Source of the DNA: Motacilla alba alba
Taxonomy: Eukaryota > Chordata > Aves > Passeriformes > Motacillidae
Reading direction: 5' to 3'
Length of the DNA stretch: 64,000 nt
Assembly (NCBI RefSeq): GCF_015832195.1
Contig: NC_052020.1
Location: 5,586,254 to 5,650,253, forward strand
Shown here: positions 36,623 to 49,843 of the stretch, in pieces
How the letters are laid out: each line of letters starts with the position of its first letter
How positions within the stretch are numbered: position 1 is the stretch's first letter
The notes under the pieces: model-generated
Seen by the model: the letters and a program-made list of their open reading frames with translations, nothing else
The model's database searches: none
Told to the model about the DNA's origin: nothing
Position numbers and translations under genes: made by a program

Positions 36623-39600
36623 AGAATTTTTCATTGGGTACGTCTGAAAGGCTGAAATTTATTAGAAATAAAATTCAGCTATTTGCCAGTGAGAGGTGAT
36701 GGCATTATTACTGGCCAGGACTGATTACCCTGCAGCCAGGCACAGTGTGGATGCCTTGCCACAGCCTTGTCACTCTCTATCTCTCACAAACACATTCCTG
36801 TGCTGCCACAGCCCCACTGTGAGTTAGACCTGGCTGTACCAGTCAATCTGCTGACTGGGTAAATATCCCTTGGACTGCCAAGCTGAGACCATCACCATAA
36901 CTCTCCTTTCTCCCATTTTCCCCCCTTAATCTGTCAATAGCTACTGTGCTGCTTCAGTTTCAGTCAGAGCTGGCTGAGTCACACCTGTCACTTGTTATTT
37001 GCTTGTTCCAAACCCGAATGTTCTCAGAGGAACTGTGAGCAGCAGGAAAACTCGACTGGCAGGGCTGTGGGAAGAAGCACCGAAACTTTCAGTACACCCA
37101 ACAAAATGCTCTCTGGGAAGACTGGTCTAACTTGTGAACTGTTTCATGCAGCCCAAAATTACATTTTCCCCAGGTGATTCACATGTTATTTCACAGTGTT
37201 TGCTGGCTTGAGTGTGGGGATGAGGGGCAATCACTTTATAGCTTCCGTAGAGCTTGAGAAATCCTTGACTCTACTTGTCTCTCTTTGCCTAGTGGTGGAA
37301 AATCTTTTTTTCACCACAGTTGCATTTGGGTTGATATCTTCTGGGAGTGAATCAGTACACAACCTCAAATCTCCTTCTCCAGGGTATGTAAAAGTGGTGA
37401 TTGTTTCTCACTTTGTTTTTGTGAAATGGCCTATAGACACTGCAGTCTCATTCAGTCTCAGTTCCTCTGAGAGCTTTGCAGAGGATGTAGCAGCTACTCC
37501 TTACTGACAAAGGAAATCCTGATTTAATAATTTGATATTACTCATAACATTCCTACCCATTAGTAGATCCATTTATACATTGATGTCAACTGGTTTTAGA
37601 TTTTATTATAAGTAAAATAAGTTCCAGGGAAATCTGATGCATTTAAATGAGAGATGGAAAAATATGGCACATAAATTATAGTGTCGTGCTGGAGGAGTAA
37701 GGATCTCCTAGAAATTCTGTGCTGCAAATGCTTTCTATAAACTTAAAAAAAAAAACCAGTGCTGGAAGTGGAACAGGAAAAATGGATAAAACTTGGACCT
37801 GCAAAATGAAGCTGAGCTGTGTTTAGTAATCCCACAAACCTAGACTGTAAAAACAGTGTGTTATAATCTTAGCTTAGGTTATTGCTTCTATTTAAATACT
37901 TGTTGTACCATGTAATAGCTGTTAAGTTTCCTGGCCTTATTTGGTGTTTTATTTTATACATGTATGTATTTGTTTTCAGTGTGGTCTTGCTGAGTGTGTC
38001 CCAGTCTTTGCAGAGACACTCAGTGCATCCATTCAAAGCATTTCCTGAGTCCTAAGCTTTGTCTAGGTAGGAAAAAATATTGCTGTGTCCTGTCTCCTGC
38101 TTTTTTTTGGGGGATTAGCTTTACTAAAAATCCTTTGCCATCAAAAGAACCATCTCCAACACTTGCTGTTCTCATAGCTGACAGGAGCAGTGCATCTTCT
38201 GGAGGTTAACTCAGAAGTTATCAGGAAACAGCATCTGGCTGGGATAGGCAGAGCCTGTTAAATCAGCCCTGCAGATACTCCACAGCATGAAAAAAAATTA
38301 CAGATAAGTGTGTGTGTGGAGAAAATAAAATAAATTTGAATGTAACAGAGAGGGAGCCAACAGAGCTGCTGTGAAGAAAAACATGAAGCTGCAGATATAT
38401 TTCTGTTTGGACAGTGTGACAAATTCACTGGATTCTCTGGACAAAAACCCCAGAGCTTCTCCTGCTGCCAACATGTGATGAGAAAGGTGCATAATAATAA
38501 TAATAATTATTATTATTATTATTATGCCTGAGAGGGTATTACCTAATGCTGCTTCTGCACTTGTTGCCTGTAATAGTAATTTTGATAATGCAGAGAGGCT
38601 GGAAGAATGAATCAGTGTTTGGTAACAGAACAAGCATTTTATTTATTGCTCCTAACCCCTGAGCCCTTTCACAGCTCACTTTCATCTTACAGATGCATCT
38701 TCTGTGCTGTGACTAACAGGTTTCTCCATCCCACTGTGGATGCGAGCCAGTGCACCACAGAATGCAGATTTCTGACTGGATGCTGATTATGTTCTAGCCT
38801 GGGGACAGACACAGAGCTATAAGTCCTTTGGGGAAGGCTGACAAAATGTAACCAATATCTAATCTTTGCATCACACAGCTGCTGATGGAGCTCTAGTGAC
38901 ACATCTACCAGCTCACTTGCTGTTGCCTGTTAGGCAGCTTCCCACTCACCAGCTACCCTAGGTGTTCATCTGTGCTCCTGGGAAGCAGTAAAGTCTCTAT
39001 TAGCACAACTTTTTTTTGCCTTTAAAGCCTTCTCTTGCTGCAGATTTTTTTTCCCCTGCACTGAATAGATAAATCCAAATTTGTTCTACCTATTACCATG
39101 GTATTGCTTCGTGATGTACGTACAGTTGGTAATTTGCAGACAATATTTGCCAATAGGGAGGCTTTACGAGTAGAAGGGCAGCCAAAACCAGTTCAGTGGT
39201 GTCATAAAACTTCCACTGGCTTTGCTGCCTTACTTACCACTTTGAAATAATGCCTTGCAAGTGTTGTGGCAGAATGGCTGAGAGTACAGGTGAATTATGG
39301 TGTCTTCTCTGTCTGAACAGGAGAATCCTGCTGCACAACTGATCTTAGGGTTCGTGGGGTCCAGACTCATTTCTTTTCATTGCCATCTGCAAGGCTGGCT
39401 TGTGCTGAAAGGGCTGAAAATTCAAAGTCCTTCCCCCAGAATGGCTTACTCTATAAAAACATTCCCTTAGCCACAAAGACATGAAGACCTGCATCTTCTT
39501 GACAGGGATGTTGACTCCATCTCTTGGTAGCAGCAACTCAGCAAAAATGGCATTACAACAAAACCCCCAAAACAGCCATTTCAGAGTTGCTTGGAAAATG

Positions 39601-42092
39601 AAATAAAAAAAGGGTTTATTTTCTTTACTTATTCAGTATATATTTGTTTAAGGCCATAAAATAAATCATTGCAATGCTGGTTGGATCTTGCCTGCTGGAA
39701 AATGAATCCTTTTGTGTCTTCCAATACTAAATTATTACTCCCTTTCATCCAGAGCATGGAATATTGTTGCCTCAGTCACAGCATCAAGAGTTCAACTAAA
39801 AACTGATTTCTACAATTTCTGTGTGTTGCAGTTTCTATACCCTTTGGTTAAAAACCAGTGAGGTTCATTATAGGAAGACCACTTCAAAGACCAAATTTAC
39901 ATTTTTTGACGATAGAAATGTTCTGAGCGCAGACCTAGGCTGTTAATCCCATCAGGACAGACCTCCTATAACCTGCTGCAAATTTTAGATGCTTTGGGCA
40001 GATTGTTTTTTGGCTGATGGGAGCTTTGACTGTTTGCAGTGGATTTATACCAGCAGCTCTAAAGCTGTGTGTGATGAGAGTGAATTTCCTGTAAGATATG
40101 TTTACTTTGTGCCTTATTCAGTACCATGAGCTGTTTTCCAGGGAACTGCATGGAAGTGTTTGCTGTACTAACTGATCATCTGGGTCACTCTGGTAAACAG
40201 AAACCTTCTGGAATAAACAGATCACCGTCTGAGTTTTGTGCTGCTGAATTTTTATGCATCAGTGTTTCTACAGTAACTTTGAAAACTAATTATTTTACAG
40301 ATTTAGGATTTTCTTTTTTTGCCTCTTTCTCGTTTGGTGTGTCTCCCTATCACAGCCCTGGTTGGAGAGGTCTCTAATCCACCAGGCAGTTAGCCTAGCT
40401 GGCAGAACCCTCTCCTGATAAACCCCCAGTCCTCTCAAAAATACCTCACTCTTCTACCTTAGGTACAAGTTTGCCATGAGGGTGTATGCCAACCCCTTTG
40501 TTCATCCCTGCATTCAAGAATTTCACTGAACTTCTGTAAATATGAAAATAATTCAAACGAGACCACTGCCTCTCACATGATCACTCTTTACACCTACTGC
40601 AAGTGGGGCACAAAAACATGAAGAGATTAAATAGTGTCCAGAGGCTCACACAAGGAATTATTGGCCAAAGCTGAGCCCTGGAGTCTGAAATCCATTTCAG
40701 ATTTGCAGGAATCTCTCACGCGATTCCCTTGGGTGCAGAGAATACAGGATGCACAAAATGAAAGTACCTTTGATCTCTTGATTTAACTACTACCCACTTA
40801 ATTAAAGCCTGATTGTATTTCATAGAAAAGGTATCAGAGTTTTGATTTATGAGTCTCAGGTTTGTAGGAGCTGATGTAACAGGACAAGGTTTGATATTTG
40901 CAGAGGCTGTTGCAGTATTGAAGCCTTCTGTGACTTTGATGCAGGAAAGTGAATTTCTAAGGCAGTTAAAAAACACCTTTTGAAGCGGAATATAATTGCA
41001 GCATGAGCACTTTTAGCTGGCAACATGCATGTGAATATCTGCTTGCTCTGACTAGCAAAATGCAAGCCAAGCTGCTGCCCTGAAAATCTTCATCTCACAG
41101 CCTGAGAGGAAAATCTGAGTCTGTTCACATTCTGGTTTAGCTAGTATTCCTCTAATGAATATTTTAATAGGGGTTTTTTTTGGGTATTATGTCTGTGCAT
41201 TTTGTGAAAATGTCTACTTCCCTCTAGAAAGACTTGGAGTTTTTCAAAGGCTTTCTCACGTGCTCTGTCACCTGCTTTTTTAAGGTGCGTTCCATTCAGT
41301 CCTTTCCATTAATAACAAATCCATCACCTCGTGTCAGACAGCACTCTAGTTGTTTTTCAGCTTGCCAGTTTAAGTCTAAATCTTCCTTCTCTTTTCACTG
41401 TAGTCCACCCAGTGAGGCTGGTTTTAGGGCTTTAGTGTCATGCTGCAGGCAGGAAGGGTTGCTCCAGCTTGTGCTCCAAAACGATTTGGATATAATGTGT
41501 GGGTGCATAATTTCTGATCCCACTGCAGCAGTTCTTTTCTCACACTTTCCCTGCCTGCACACATAATCCACATGCTCCCCAACCTCCTTCTGGCCTGCCT
41601 GTCCCACCTGCTTTCCCTCTGCCCTGGGCACAGCCTCCTTCCCTGGGAATACAACCTCACTGGCCATGCCATCAGTGCCGCTCAAGTTCTACAGGCAGGA
41701 CTGGCTCCAAAGGAATCCCTCTTTGTTCTTTTTTTTAAAAAACATTTAAATAAATTCCAAAGAGAAATCACAAATTCTTCTCTTGAAATTAATACTTTCC
41801 AAGCCAGGTGATCACAAGTAACAGCATCAATAAAGTGCTGAATAACTGCAGCAGAACACGATGCCTTTGCTTCCATGAAGAATATCTACTTCTTTAAGTG
41901 ATTATGAAACAATATGGAAGTGGAAAGGTCTTTTCTTGGCCAGCTTTGACCATCAGTGGATTTACACTGATTTATGACAGATAAAATCTGGCCAGTTTTA
42001 CCTAGAGGGAGTGACTAATACGGCAGCACTGATCCTACCTCTCCTGATCTCAGTGTGTGGAGCAGAGGTAGCTCTATATTCAATTAAAAAAA
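36623..42092. other. Intronic sequence, mostly unique
   Basis: Apart from the ATA/TTA microsatellite at 38491, I recognise no element here. Open frames of 60-110 codons occur on both strands without protein-like character. Confidence 0.5.
38491..38525. repeat. ATA/TTA trinucleotide repeat forming an inverted repeat
   Basis: Five to six ATA units run directly into five to six TTA units, flanked by GC on both sides, so the two halves are near-complementary over about 35 bases. It could extrude as a hairpin and is likely length-variable. Confidence 0.95.
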
Positions 42093-42205
42093 TTAAATCT
42101 CATCTGGTGGCTTCAAGGCAACTATAAACAAATAAAATGGGTAAATTGATTAAAATGAAATTAATGGAAATATAAAGTATTAGTAAGTGTGAGGAGCTTC
42201 TCACA
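42093..42205 (+). repeat. Left arm of a 113-bp inverted repeat pair
   Basis: Reads TTAAATCTCATCTGGTGGCT at its start and AGCTTCTCACA at its end. It matches the reverse complement of 44786-44898 without indels and with about 8 mismatches in 113 bases (about 93%). The spacer is 2,580 bases. The two sites are either two copies of an interspersed repeat I do not recognise or an inverted duplication. Confidence 0.92.
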
Positions 42206-44223
42206 TTCTCACATATTCCAAATATGCTGTTGGGCTTGCGTTTGACTAGTTTACTTCACAAACACTTGGTGGTGATACTGAAATGAAGGAATTGCTTGGA
42301 CATGTGAAAGCCTTTTGAAGGAAGGGACACCAATCACATCTCCTGGTTTAAGGCTGAGTATGGGTATGAAAAATGAAGCACACACATCAAGTCAGACTGC
42401 TCTAGGAAAGCACTGATTGCTGTTAAGTGTGGGCAAGCCAGAAATATGGCTATTCAGAGGCACATCAAAACCCACTCTGGAAATTAACAGCATTTCCTAA
42501 AAATATGCCATTTGCCTCACTTTCTTCTGCAAAGAAATCATCTCTTACCCATGAATATTTCTGCTAAATGAGATATTTGTTGCATTCAACAGGAACGAAA
42601 GAAAATACAAACACTAATGGTTTTTTAATCACTTAGCTATTTTTAACCCCTTGCAATCAATAGCTGACTTTTCCCTAATTCAGCAGAAATGTTTACAGCC
42701 CTCCCATGTAGCACCAACTTCACTGTGAATAGCTGTGGAGCACATTGCTCTCCATATTTACAATGTTAAGTTTTTTTTTTTCTTTTTTTCCAAAGGATCA
42801 TCCTTGGAAAAAAAGGAAATCCTAGGATCATTTTCAATAAGACTTTGGTGTTTTGTAATTCACAGACCAAGAGTGAAAAAAAAATTTTCTTTGCTGTCTG
42901 TACAGATCTGGGTAAGTGGGAGTTTGTATATCCCTTCCCTGTGCCTTTTTTTTTATTAGGGTTTAGGGTTTGTATGTGTTCTGCTGATGCTTTTCTCCAT
43001 AAAATGTAGGCAAAACCTCTGATGGAGGTAAAAGGATGGAGGAAAAAAGATCATCTCACAAACTCTTTTTCTGTGAAATGATCTTTGTGCTTTTGAAACT
43101 CCCCTTGTTGGTGGCACAGCTGCAATGGGGCTGGTGTAGGGTTATAAGCAGGACCTATAAATGTTTCTAGATGAGATCTTTCATTGGGAACAACTTGCAG
43201 AGCTGACAGAATTCCTGTTTCAGATGCACTGAAGCCTTTCTGCATCTTTTAGATGTGAAAGAAGAGCAGCAGCTTGCAAAGCTAAATGCATGAATACAGG
43301 TGCTCAGAGTATAGTGAGACAGGAATGAATTAGAACACCTTTCAGGACCTTACAAGAGAGAGAAAGAGGTGGATTGCTCTTTAAGACATGAAAAATGTAC
43401 AGGGTTTGAGTCCTTTCTGTTTCCTGATACCATGTACTTAACAGATAAGTCAATTACATTTCTATTTATGTTTTCCTGCCTTGTTTTTCTTTAAAAGACA
43501 GTATAGAGAATGACTATTTAGTGTCTGTTTTGGACTCTGACACCCCCAGAGCAATAGACTTGGAAAAATCAGTTTCTTGGGATTCCAACTTTACATCCAA
43601 AAGCGGTGAGGAGAGGATGAATTTTGGCATTCATTTTCCTGTACCTCAGATTCTTGATGTGAAAACTCCTTTTATTTTATTTTTTTATTTAGAAAATGGC
43701 TGAGACAATTTTGTTAGGGACAGCATCCTCAGTGATAAACAGGAAACAGGAACTCATGACTGAAACATGGTGCAGGCAGCAAATATGGCAAATGTATGGT
43801 GTGAAGGGGATGATTAAAAAAACCATGAACTGACATCCTAATTCCTGATTGCTATCCAGTTCCTGTGCTGAATGAGGCAAGGATTTGGAGGAAAGGGTCT
43901 GCAATCAAAGGCTGTTGTAAGAGGAACATTTTCTAATTTTGGAACACTTGACTTTCCAATTTGAGTAACATTTATAACATCAGGTTTCAGTTTTTGATTA
44001 AATGAGATATTCAGCACTGTTGTACAAAATCTTTGTCATGTCAGTAGAAATACCAGAAAGAGAGAACAAGGCGTTGAGCTGCTCAGACCCAGGGCTCTGA
44101 GTGAAGACTCAGCCTTCGGTGTTGCACGTGTTGTCTTCTGACTTGCTGTGAGACCCTTGAGAAGTCACCCTCCAGCTGTGTCAGATCCTGCACCACCAAA
44201 TAACAGAACTTTGCAATGGTAGC
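42206..44223. other. Intronic spacer inside the inverted repeat pair
   Basis: Unique AT-rich sequence with T runs near 42770-42789. A two-unit telomere-like motif at 42956-42968 is too short to mean anything. No coding potential was recognised. Confidence 0.5.
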
Positions 44224-44346
44224 TCATACTTTGAAATATCACTTTATGAAAGGGTCATATGTGAATGTTCATACTTTGAAATATCACTTTATGACAGGGT
44301 CATATGTGAATGTTCATACTTTGAAATATCACTTTATGAAAGGGTG
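44224..44346. repeat. 45-bp minisatellite, 2.7 copies
   Basis: The unit begins TCATACTTTGAAATATCACT and continues TTATGAAAGGGTCATATGTG. Copies start at 44224, 44269 and 44314, and the third is cut after AGGGT. The copies differ at about one base (GACAGGG against GAAAGGG), so the array is young. Confidence 0.95.
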
Positions 44347-44785
44347 ATTGGTGTTGTACATAGAGGAGTATGTTACTGGATTAACCTCTGCTTGATTTTG
44401 CACACAACATGGTTATTGAGTTCCCCACTCCATGATTTTCTTTGTGAGTTATCATAACAGGATGTGTAAAAAACAAAGGAACATTTATGTATAAATTATG
44501 GAACCATTTCTATTAGGATGCTGAAGTTTTACTCATTTTTTACGTACCTTAAACGTCTCTGGCTTTCTGGCTTTGTTGTTTATGAGGATCACAATATATT
44601 TTTGCTGAATTTATCAGTTCATTTTTTTTTTGGATGTTGAAACTGAGTCTGTTGCTGCTGTGTTCTAAAGCTGGGATTACAAATTCAGTGTTTGACTGGA
44701 GAGGTTCCTTTGCCACCGAGTGCTTTGCTCTCCTTCAGGCTTCCCATATATTAAAATAATTACCAGATGAAATCAGATGTATTGT

Positions 44786-44898
44786 TGTGAGAAGCTATTC
44801 AGACTCACTAATACTTTATATTTCCATTAATTTCATTTTAATCAATGTACCCATTTTATTTGTTTATAATTGTCTTGAAGTCACCAGATGAGATTTAA
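44786..44898 (-). repeat. Right arm of the 113-bp inverted repeat pair
   Basis: The reverse complement of this arm aligns with 42093-42205 at about 93%. Similarity stops abruptly at both ends, with no obvious target-site duplication. Confidence 0.92.
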
Positions 44899-45181
44899 AA
44901 TCCATTTTTTATCAATGAGGGCAAGGCTGTTGTTAGCAATCTGCTGTGTTTCAGAGTCTCAGGTTTTCCACAGAAAACCTGCCTTTATGTGGCCTCTCAG
45001 TCTGGCAGGCCAGTAAATAAGTGGTAATCAATGAAAATCTCTAAAGTTCCTCTTGTTTTGACCTAATTGGCAGTCCATTTATAAGATAATGGGGGAAGGA
45101 TGATGTGATAATAAATTACTCACTTGAGTTGCTCATTCACCATCAGTCTTCCTTCATGTTGATCTGTTGTAGGTGAGACAC

Positions 45182-45560
45182 TGTGGGTGATGATGAGAGA
45201 GAGGGGGAGACTGTAAGATGGTCAAAAGAATCCAAATTTATTGTGGAATACCTATGCTTGTATACTATTTTAGGAGGGCTAGTAATGTTTTACTACAATG
45301 ATTGGGTTAATCATCACATAAACAAACTTACACATTATACAGCATCTCTTGCTTGCAGAGTTTGATTTCATTTTCTTTTTCCGGCAAGTCAGTCTGATTT
45401 AATCTTCTTGCAATCTTAATTTAATCTTCAAAGTTCTGTTTGCTCTTGCTAAGGCATCTTGGTTATCAAATCTCTTACGCTAACCAGGTCCAAAGTCCAT
45501 CATCTGTCTTGTGTGTCCCAATAAAACACCTCCTAGAAAGCTCCCACTTGTTTGGCATTT
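45182..45560 (-). mobile_element. Probable LTR fragment, passerine ERV type
   Basis: On the minus strand the 3' part reads CTAGCCCTCCTAAAATAGTA, then CCACAATAAATTTGGATTC with an AATAAA signal, then CTCTCATCATCACCCACA ending at 45182. The poly(A) signal followed by a short pyrimidine-rich end is typical of an LTR R-U5 region. The 5' boundary is not clear. It is antisense to the host gene. Confidence 0.5.
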
Positions 45561-45917
45561 CCTTCCCTTTTCAGGATTTGTGCTGGAAAAAGCATCAAGT
45601 GAGCTCAAGAGAAATGTGTTATGGAATATTGTGTAATGGGTATCGCAGAGCAAACTGTAAATCTGGAGATGTTTTCATGGTGCTGTTACAGGGAGGGCTG
45701 GTGAGATTGGTGTGAAAGTGGGGGTGTCTGGGGGCAGAAGGGATGGCAGAAAAAAGGGGCTGGAACGAAACACATCTCAGGACAGGCCAGTGAGGAGGGA
45801 TTTACCCAGCCTGAAACAAAGGACATACTGCAAACAGGGAGTCACTGAGCTCTTTGTCAAAAGGTCTCCATCACACTCCTCTGGGCACGTGTGGGGACGC
45901 TGAGCTTTTTCTTCTTC

Positions 45918-46530
45918 TGCCTTGGTCAGGGTCGGGATTAAATCGCGGGACAATATTTTGTGTTCAGGCTCAGATGTTTATTAGTTCTTATCTACATTAC
46001 AGTCTCACACACTGTAAGTTCTACAGCATTTCACTCACAAACTACAAAATGGCCCTGTATCTCTCTCTCTTTGCAAGATCTTTTAAGGATGAACTGTCCA
46101 ATTAAGAAATGACACCTAAATTATTTTTGCTTTTAACCCAATAACCAACCCTCTGTGCCGTGCAATGTGGAATTTTTATCCAATTACACGAACCCACCCA
46201 AACCCATGGAGAAGAAGGTGAAGAAGAAGGACCAGCCATTGCCCTAAAACCTCCATCTTGCTTTATAGATATTACTATATTCTAAACCCTTAAACTCTGT
46301 GTGAAATTACACACTTCTAACTTCTTAGAAACTCTGTGTGACATTACACACACTAAATGTAACTCTGTGATATTACACACTGCTGTTCAAACTCCACACC
46401 CACAATCCCAGCTCTGTCACTCCATTTTGGAAGCCTTCTCCATGGCCTCAGGTCAAATGCAGTGTGCTCTTGGGGGTCGGTGCCTTTCAACAGAGAAAGC
46501 CTGAAATTCTCAGCATCCAAGGTTCCAACA
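45918..46530 (-). mobile_element. Solo LTR (family A), best-preserved copy
   Basis: On the minus strand it begins TGTTGGAACCTTGGATGC at 46530 and ends CCTGACCAAGGCA at 45918, about 613 bases with TG...CA ends. The AATAAA signal is complementary to 45977-45982. It shares with 35535-36085 the blocks CACCGACCCCCAAGAGCACA, CCATGGGTTTGGGTGGGTT and CTTAATTGGACAGTTCATCC. A short internal repeat of the motif TCTGTGTGAAATTACACAC and variants lies at about 46298-46382. There is no adjoining primer-binding site or purine tract, so it is a solo LTR. Open frames through it are not retroviral proteins. Confidence 0.88.
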
Positions 46531-49500
46531 TGTGGCTTGGAGGATGTGAGCGAGTGAAAGGAGTTTTGTTTTAAGGTAAAACCACCTTGCAGTCGGGCTG
46601 CCCTGCAGCCTCGTGGGCAGCTGTGCCAGGCTGTGGTGGCTGAGCCTGGTCCCTGCATTCATGGTGTCCCCGAGGTGCCGGCGCGGTGCTGCTGGGAGAG
46701 CACAGCATCTGTCACATCTGGGGCTGTGTCCTTCAGAAAGACTTACTGGGAGTGGGTCAGATGTGAGAGGAAGTGTTCCAAAGGTTTGGCAGGGGTTCAG
46801 CAGTGGGCATGAGTCGCTGTTCCAGCATTTTGTAAGTATTTTTAGCATTTACTCCTTATCTTTTCTCGTTCTACAACAAAGAAATGCACTCAGCACCAGT
46901 TGTCCCTTTTGCCTTCAGCAGAGCTGCTGTGGAGAGGTGGGGTTTTGGGAATGGGACCTGTCTGGTCTCTGTGTTTGGGAGAGGATGGCAGTGACCACTG
47001 CTCGGCCCCACAGTTCTTCAGTTCCTTTGACCTGCTCAGAAAAACCTTTGAGATCTTTCCCACACCTCTCCAACCATCACATGGAAATGTGAGGTGCGGC
47101 TGCGGAAGGACCAAGCTGTAGTTCCTCCAGAATTCCTGGGAGTCAGGCTGGAGGAACGAGCTGAAGTGCCTGAAATGAGCTGGTGTGGTCCATGTATGGT
47201 TCTTTTGAAGGAAGGAGAATCAGGGCAAACTCCAGCATCACAGAGATTTAAGAATTTTCATCCTCTCCTTTCTGGAGGCGAGAAGATCTGCTCTGTTGAA
47301 GTGTAGCCCAGGAATAAAAGGGTTATAATGATAACCCAGGGTTATCCTGAAATCAAATCACCATTCCACCTCACCTTACTTCTGAAGTTTTTATATGTTG
47401 CTATAACTACAAATTAAAAATGTGAAAAAAACAATATTTAAAAGAGTAAGCCATGGTTTTGTACATTCAGCTCAATCAAGCATGGAACAGACCAAGGTGT
47501 GTTTGATGCCATGACTGAGAGCTTCAGGCTGCCTGCCTGAAATGTGGCTGATGCTGCTACACTTTAAACTTCCAGTGACATTTGAGCACTTCTGGGGTCG
47601 TTGGTCTAAGCACAGAAAATAGTTGAATTTCCCACTTTTGTTTGGATTAGTACAGTGAAAACTCTTCCTGGCATTGTAAAAAGCACCTGTGCCCTGCTGC
47701 AGAGTTGTTCTAGAGGCAAAAGGCAGAGGGGCTGCTCTTGAAATGCTGACAGTTCAGATTTTTACAACCCCTTCATCTCAGGGTTTTGTGGGTTAGTTTG
47801 GCCTTAAGTTGCTGAGAAAAATGTAATTCATGGCTAAGATATGTTTCTGCTTCAGAGAGAAATGTTCTTAGGCCTTTGAGTGTGCACAGCAGTCACTCAC
47901 TGTGTCCAAAATTAAACTACTTCTCTCCAGAAAAGCAGTTTCTGAAGTATTCCCTGCATTCTTTTATTTTGCCAATACAAGTGGCAGATGATTTTTAAAT
48001 TGCTTTTAATTTGCTAAGGAATCATGAACATGTATTCATGATGGTGGGAAAACAATCTTACTTCTGCCTCATGAGTTGGTGGGCTTTATGCCTGGTAAGC
48101 TGAAAAGAAAGAACCAAGTTTAAACCATTTTATTTTTAATTTTTGATATGCATTACTTATTTTCCTGATTTTTTGAGGGGTTTGAGGTGTTTTCCTCAGG
48201 ATGTATCAATCTGCAGTTGTCTGTGGATCCACAGAAAGATGTGCAAGAAATATGTGAACGACATTTGCTTTTGAATAAGTTACAAAAAATTGCACTGCCA
48301 TTTAGGAGAAAATACAGTATTGTAGTCAGCATCACTTTGCTCTTTGACTGATATTAGCTTTTGATGAGCAAACAAGGAATGGCAGGTGGTAAATATAAAT
48401 GTATTTTACCTTCTCAGTGCCTAGAGGTCAGACCTGTGAATTTTCTTTGTCTTGAATCAGAGCAAAATTTGGCTTCTGGCTCTTAGAGTTCCCTTTGATG
48501 TCGTTTTGGTGTGCTTGTTCTGTGGCACTCTGCTGTGGGGTGCTCTGTAGAAGCAGGTGTGTGAGCATAAATGACTCATTTAATGCAGATTTTTATTGTC
48601 CTGCGCCTACTTATGTGGCTTGAAAAGTAAAATAATGGTTACTAACTAATTGGAAAAGTGTGTTTTCCCTGTGCCCTGGGACTGTGGATTGTAAAGAAAA
48701 TCCCTCACACAGAAAATCTTTTTAATAATAACCTACTAAACCGATTAGTGAGCTTCATCGAGGCAAGAAGGTGAGTTGCCCCCTGAGGAGGGTTCACCTC
48801 CAGCTTATCCACTCCCATAATTAGCTGCCTTGCTGTAAATATTTGCCATGGAATTGTTGAGGGCAGGGCTGTGAATCAGGAGAGGCAGGAGCTTTTCCAA
48901 GGTGACAGCAGCACTGCTCAGAGCTGCTGGGCTGGGAATGTCTGGCAAGAAGCTCTTCCCTGGTCCACAGCCTCCCCTTCACCCCATAAATAAATGGTTT
49001 TAGTAAAGGCTGGATTTTCTGCTGGATTGAAGACATCAGGTTGTGTGGAGCAGACCTGGAGGAAAGGCGAGGTTTTATTGGTGTGACCTGATTTTCCTCA
49101 CTGTTTTCTCTCCAGGTTTCTGGCTGATTGACTCCTGCTGGGGGTGTGGGACCCCTAGGTTTTGGCCAAGCTGACAGCTCACTGAAGGGCTTCTGTGGCT
49201 GCTTTAGGAGCATATGTAGCATTTCAGACTGGAAAAGTGCCTGTCCTAGAGGAGAAATTTGTTTTGCAGCATGAATGAGCAGGGAAAAAATGGTCCTTGC
49301 AGGGTGAAGCAGATGCTGTGGCAAGGCTGGGCTGCACAGGGACAGGGGAAAAGAGCTCCAAAATGTTTCCCTCTAGAGCCATGTGAGTTGTCCAGCTGTG
49401 ACTTCACTCATGGCACAGTATTGGTTTTAAAGTTAATCAAAACCTGCACTGGAGAGCAGACAGAGGAGAGCACAGCACAGGAAACAAGCGGAGCTGGCAG

Positions 49501-49794
49501 GATGAGCGGAGCTGATTGCTGCAGGGGTGCAGTGCTGTGTAAAGGTGTGCTTGGGCTCCTTCAGGGAAACATTCCAGAGGGCTGGATGTGCATGCAGGGC
49601 TCTCTCCTTGTCATGTAAAGAAGACAATATTTTTTTTGCCCCCACGTGGTCTCCTGGGTAAAATAATTCTCTTATTGAGTTAGGAAAAAAAAAGTGTTTG
49701 GATAAGTAGGCAGGGGAATTGTCCCCCTTCCCCTGCTGAATCCTCAGCAAGCTTGGCCATGGCCACTGACAGCAGCTCAGGACTGGCATGGGCT

Positions 49795-49843
49795 CCAAAT
49801 TCAAGGATGGATCCAAATTCAAGGATCTATCCAAATTCAGGAT
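49795..49843. repeat. 18-bp tandem repeat, 2.7 copies
   Basis: CCAAATTCAAGGAT with a 4-base linker occurs at 49795, 49813 and 49831 (period 18); the third copy has lost bases. Confidence 0.9.

Noticed and set aside
42956..42968. Interstitial telomeric repeat
   Set aside because: Only two units (TTAGGG and TTTAGGG) in a T-rich stretch, which is expected by chance.
44224..44346. CRISPR-like spaced repeats
   Set aside because: It is a plain head-to-tail 45-bp tandem repeat without variable spacers, in a vertebrate intron.
46613..47092. 159-codon plus-strand frame after the LTR
   Set aside because: Low-complexity Cys/Ser/Trp-rich composition and no homology that I recognise. A chance frame in moderately GC-rich intron.
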